Assembly (NCBI GenBank): GCA_029857655.1
Contig: JAOUGR010000009.1
Location: 1 to 15,746 of the forward strand
Length of the DNA stretch: 15,746 nucleotides
Direction: 5' to 3'
Source of the DNA: Gammaproteobacteria bacterium
GTDB lineage: Bacteria; Pseudomonadota; Gammaproteobacteria; Steroidobacterales; Steroidobacteraceae
Shown: positions 15,440-15,746 of the stretch, piece after piece
Layout of the letters: each line of letters opens with the position of its first letter
Position numbering within the stretch: position 1 is the first letter of the stretch
Notes under the pieces: generated by a model
The model's database searches: none
What the model was told of the DNA's origin: nothing
Seen by the model: only the letters and a program-made list of their open reading frames with translations
Position numbers and translations under genes: made by a program

Positions 15440-15746
15440 ATCGAATGAGAGCGGATCCCCGGCTGTAGTGCTGGTTTCCGGTGGCCTGGACTCTGCGACG
15501 GTTCTGGCCATGGCCCGCGAGCGCGGCCATCACTGCCACGCGCTAAGTTTCGACTACGGCCAGCGTCACCGTGTGGAGCTGGACGCAGCGCGACGCGTCG
15601 CAACTGCACTGGGCGCCCTGGAGCATCGCGTTCTCGCGCTGCCAATCGGTGAGCTGGGCGGATCAGCGCTGACCGATCGCAGCGTCGACTTGCCTGAACT
15701 GGCGACCACCGGCATTCCCATCACTTATGTGCCGGCCCGCAACACG
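15429..15746 (+). CDS. queC: 7-cyano-7-deazaguanine synthase QueC, 3'-partial
   Basis: ATP-dependent enzyme that turns 7-carboxy-7-deazaguanine, the QueE product, into preQ0. The window ends inside it. The PP-loop ATP pyrophosphatase motif [17 protein letters not shown] is followed by [20 protein letters not shown] and [12 protein letters not shown], all typical of QueC. The start is unclear. Counting from CTG 15429, which has a well-spaced GGGGAG upstream and overlaps queE by 11 bases, the SGGLDS motif begins at residue 17. GTG 15468 is the only standard start codon but would begin one residue into the first beta strand (MLVSGGLDS). The frame is closed by a stop at 15384-15386. A non-standard start, or an extremely short N terminus, seems required. 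The family assignment is secure; the start is not. Confidence 0.9.
   Translation, partial: MAAESNESGSPAVVLVSGGLDSATVLAMARERGHHCHALSFDYGQRHRVELDAARRVATALGALEHRVLALPIGELGGSALTDRSVDLPELATTGIPITYVPARNT

Noticed and set aside
1..15746. Search for insertion sequences, CRISPR arrays, tRNAs, toxin-antitoxin or defence genes
   Set aside because: Nothing was found. Coding density is nearly complete, genes are housekeeping, and codon and base composition look even throughout, giving no sign of recent transfer.

Overview
The window is a gene-dense, high-GC bacterial segment with no mobile elements, tRNAs, rRNAs, CRISPR arrays or gene-free stretch longer than about 60 bases. Every gene belongs to a well-known family. 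The protein types and the order ruvC-ruvA-ruvB-ybgC-tolQ-tolR-tolA-tolB-pal-cpoB-queE-queC point to a gammaproteobacterium; this order is familiar from Pseudomonas. The exact lineage cannot be fixed from the sequence alone.

Region 1 (1-5443, + strand) is an operon for the 2-oxoglutarate dehydrogenase complex of the TCA cycle: sucA (E1, cut by the left edge), sucB (E2, overlapping sucA by ATGA) and lpd (E3). Region 2 (5450-7588, - strand) is relA, a long RelA/SpoT-family (p)ppGpp synthetase whose hydrolase domain has lost its HD motif. Its stop lies 6 bases from the lpd stop, and an inverted repeat spans the convergent ends. A 47-base gap then separates relA from the divergent ruvC.

Region 3 (7636-15746, + strand) is one tightly packed train. 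It starts with the Holliday junction genes ruvC, ruvA and ruvB. The hotdog thioesterase ybgC and the Tol-Pal envelope system follow: tolQ, tolR, tolA, tolB, pal and cpoB. These couple inner-membrane proton-motive force to outer-membrane constriction during division. The train ends in the 7-deazaguanine (queuosine) genes queE and queC, the latter cut by the right edge. Gaps run from 4-base overlaps to 58 bases, so co-transcription and translational coupling are likely.

I looked for an undescribed system and found none. The second-look items are modest: the relA/ruvC junction and its context, the inverted repeat between lpd and relA, unusual start codons (TTG for tolQ, GTG for ruvA, apparently CTG or another non-standard codon for queC), a possible hairpin before pal, and a compact TolA.
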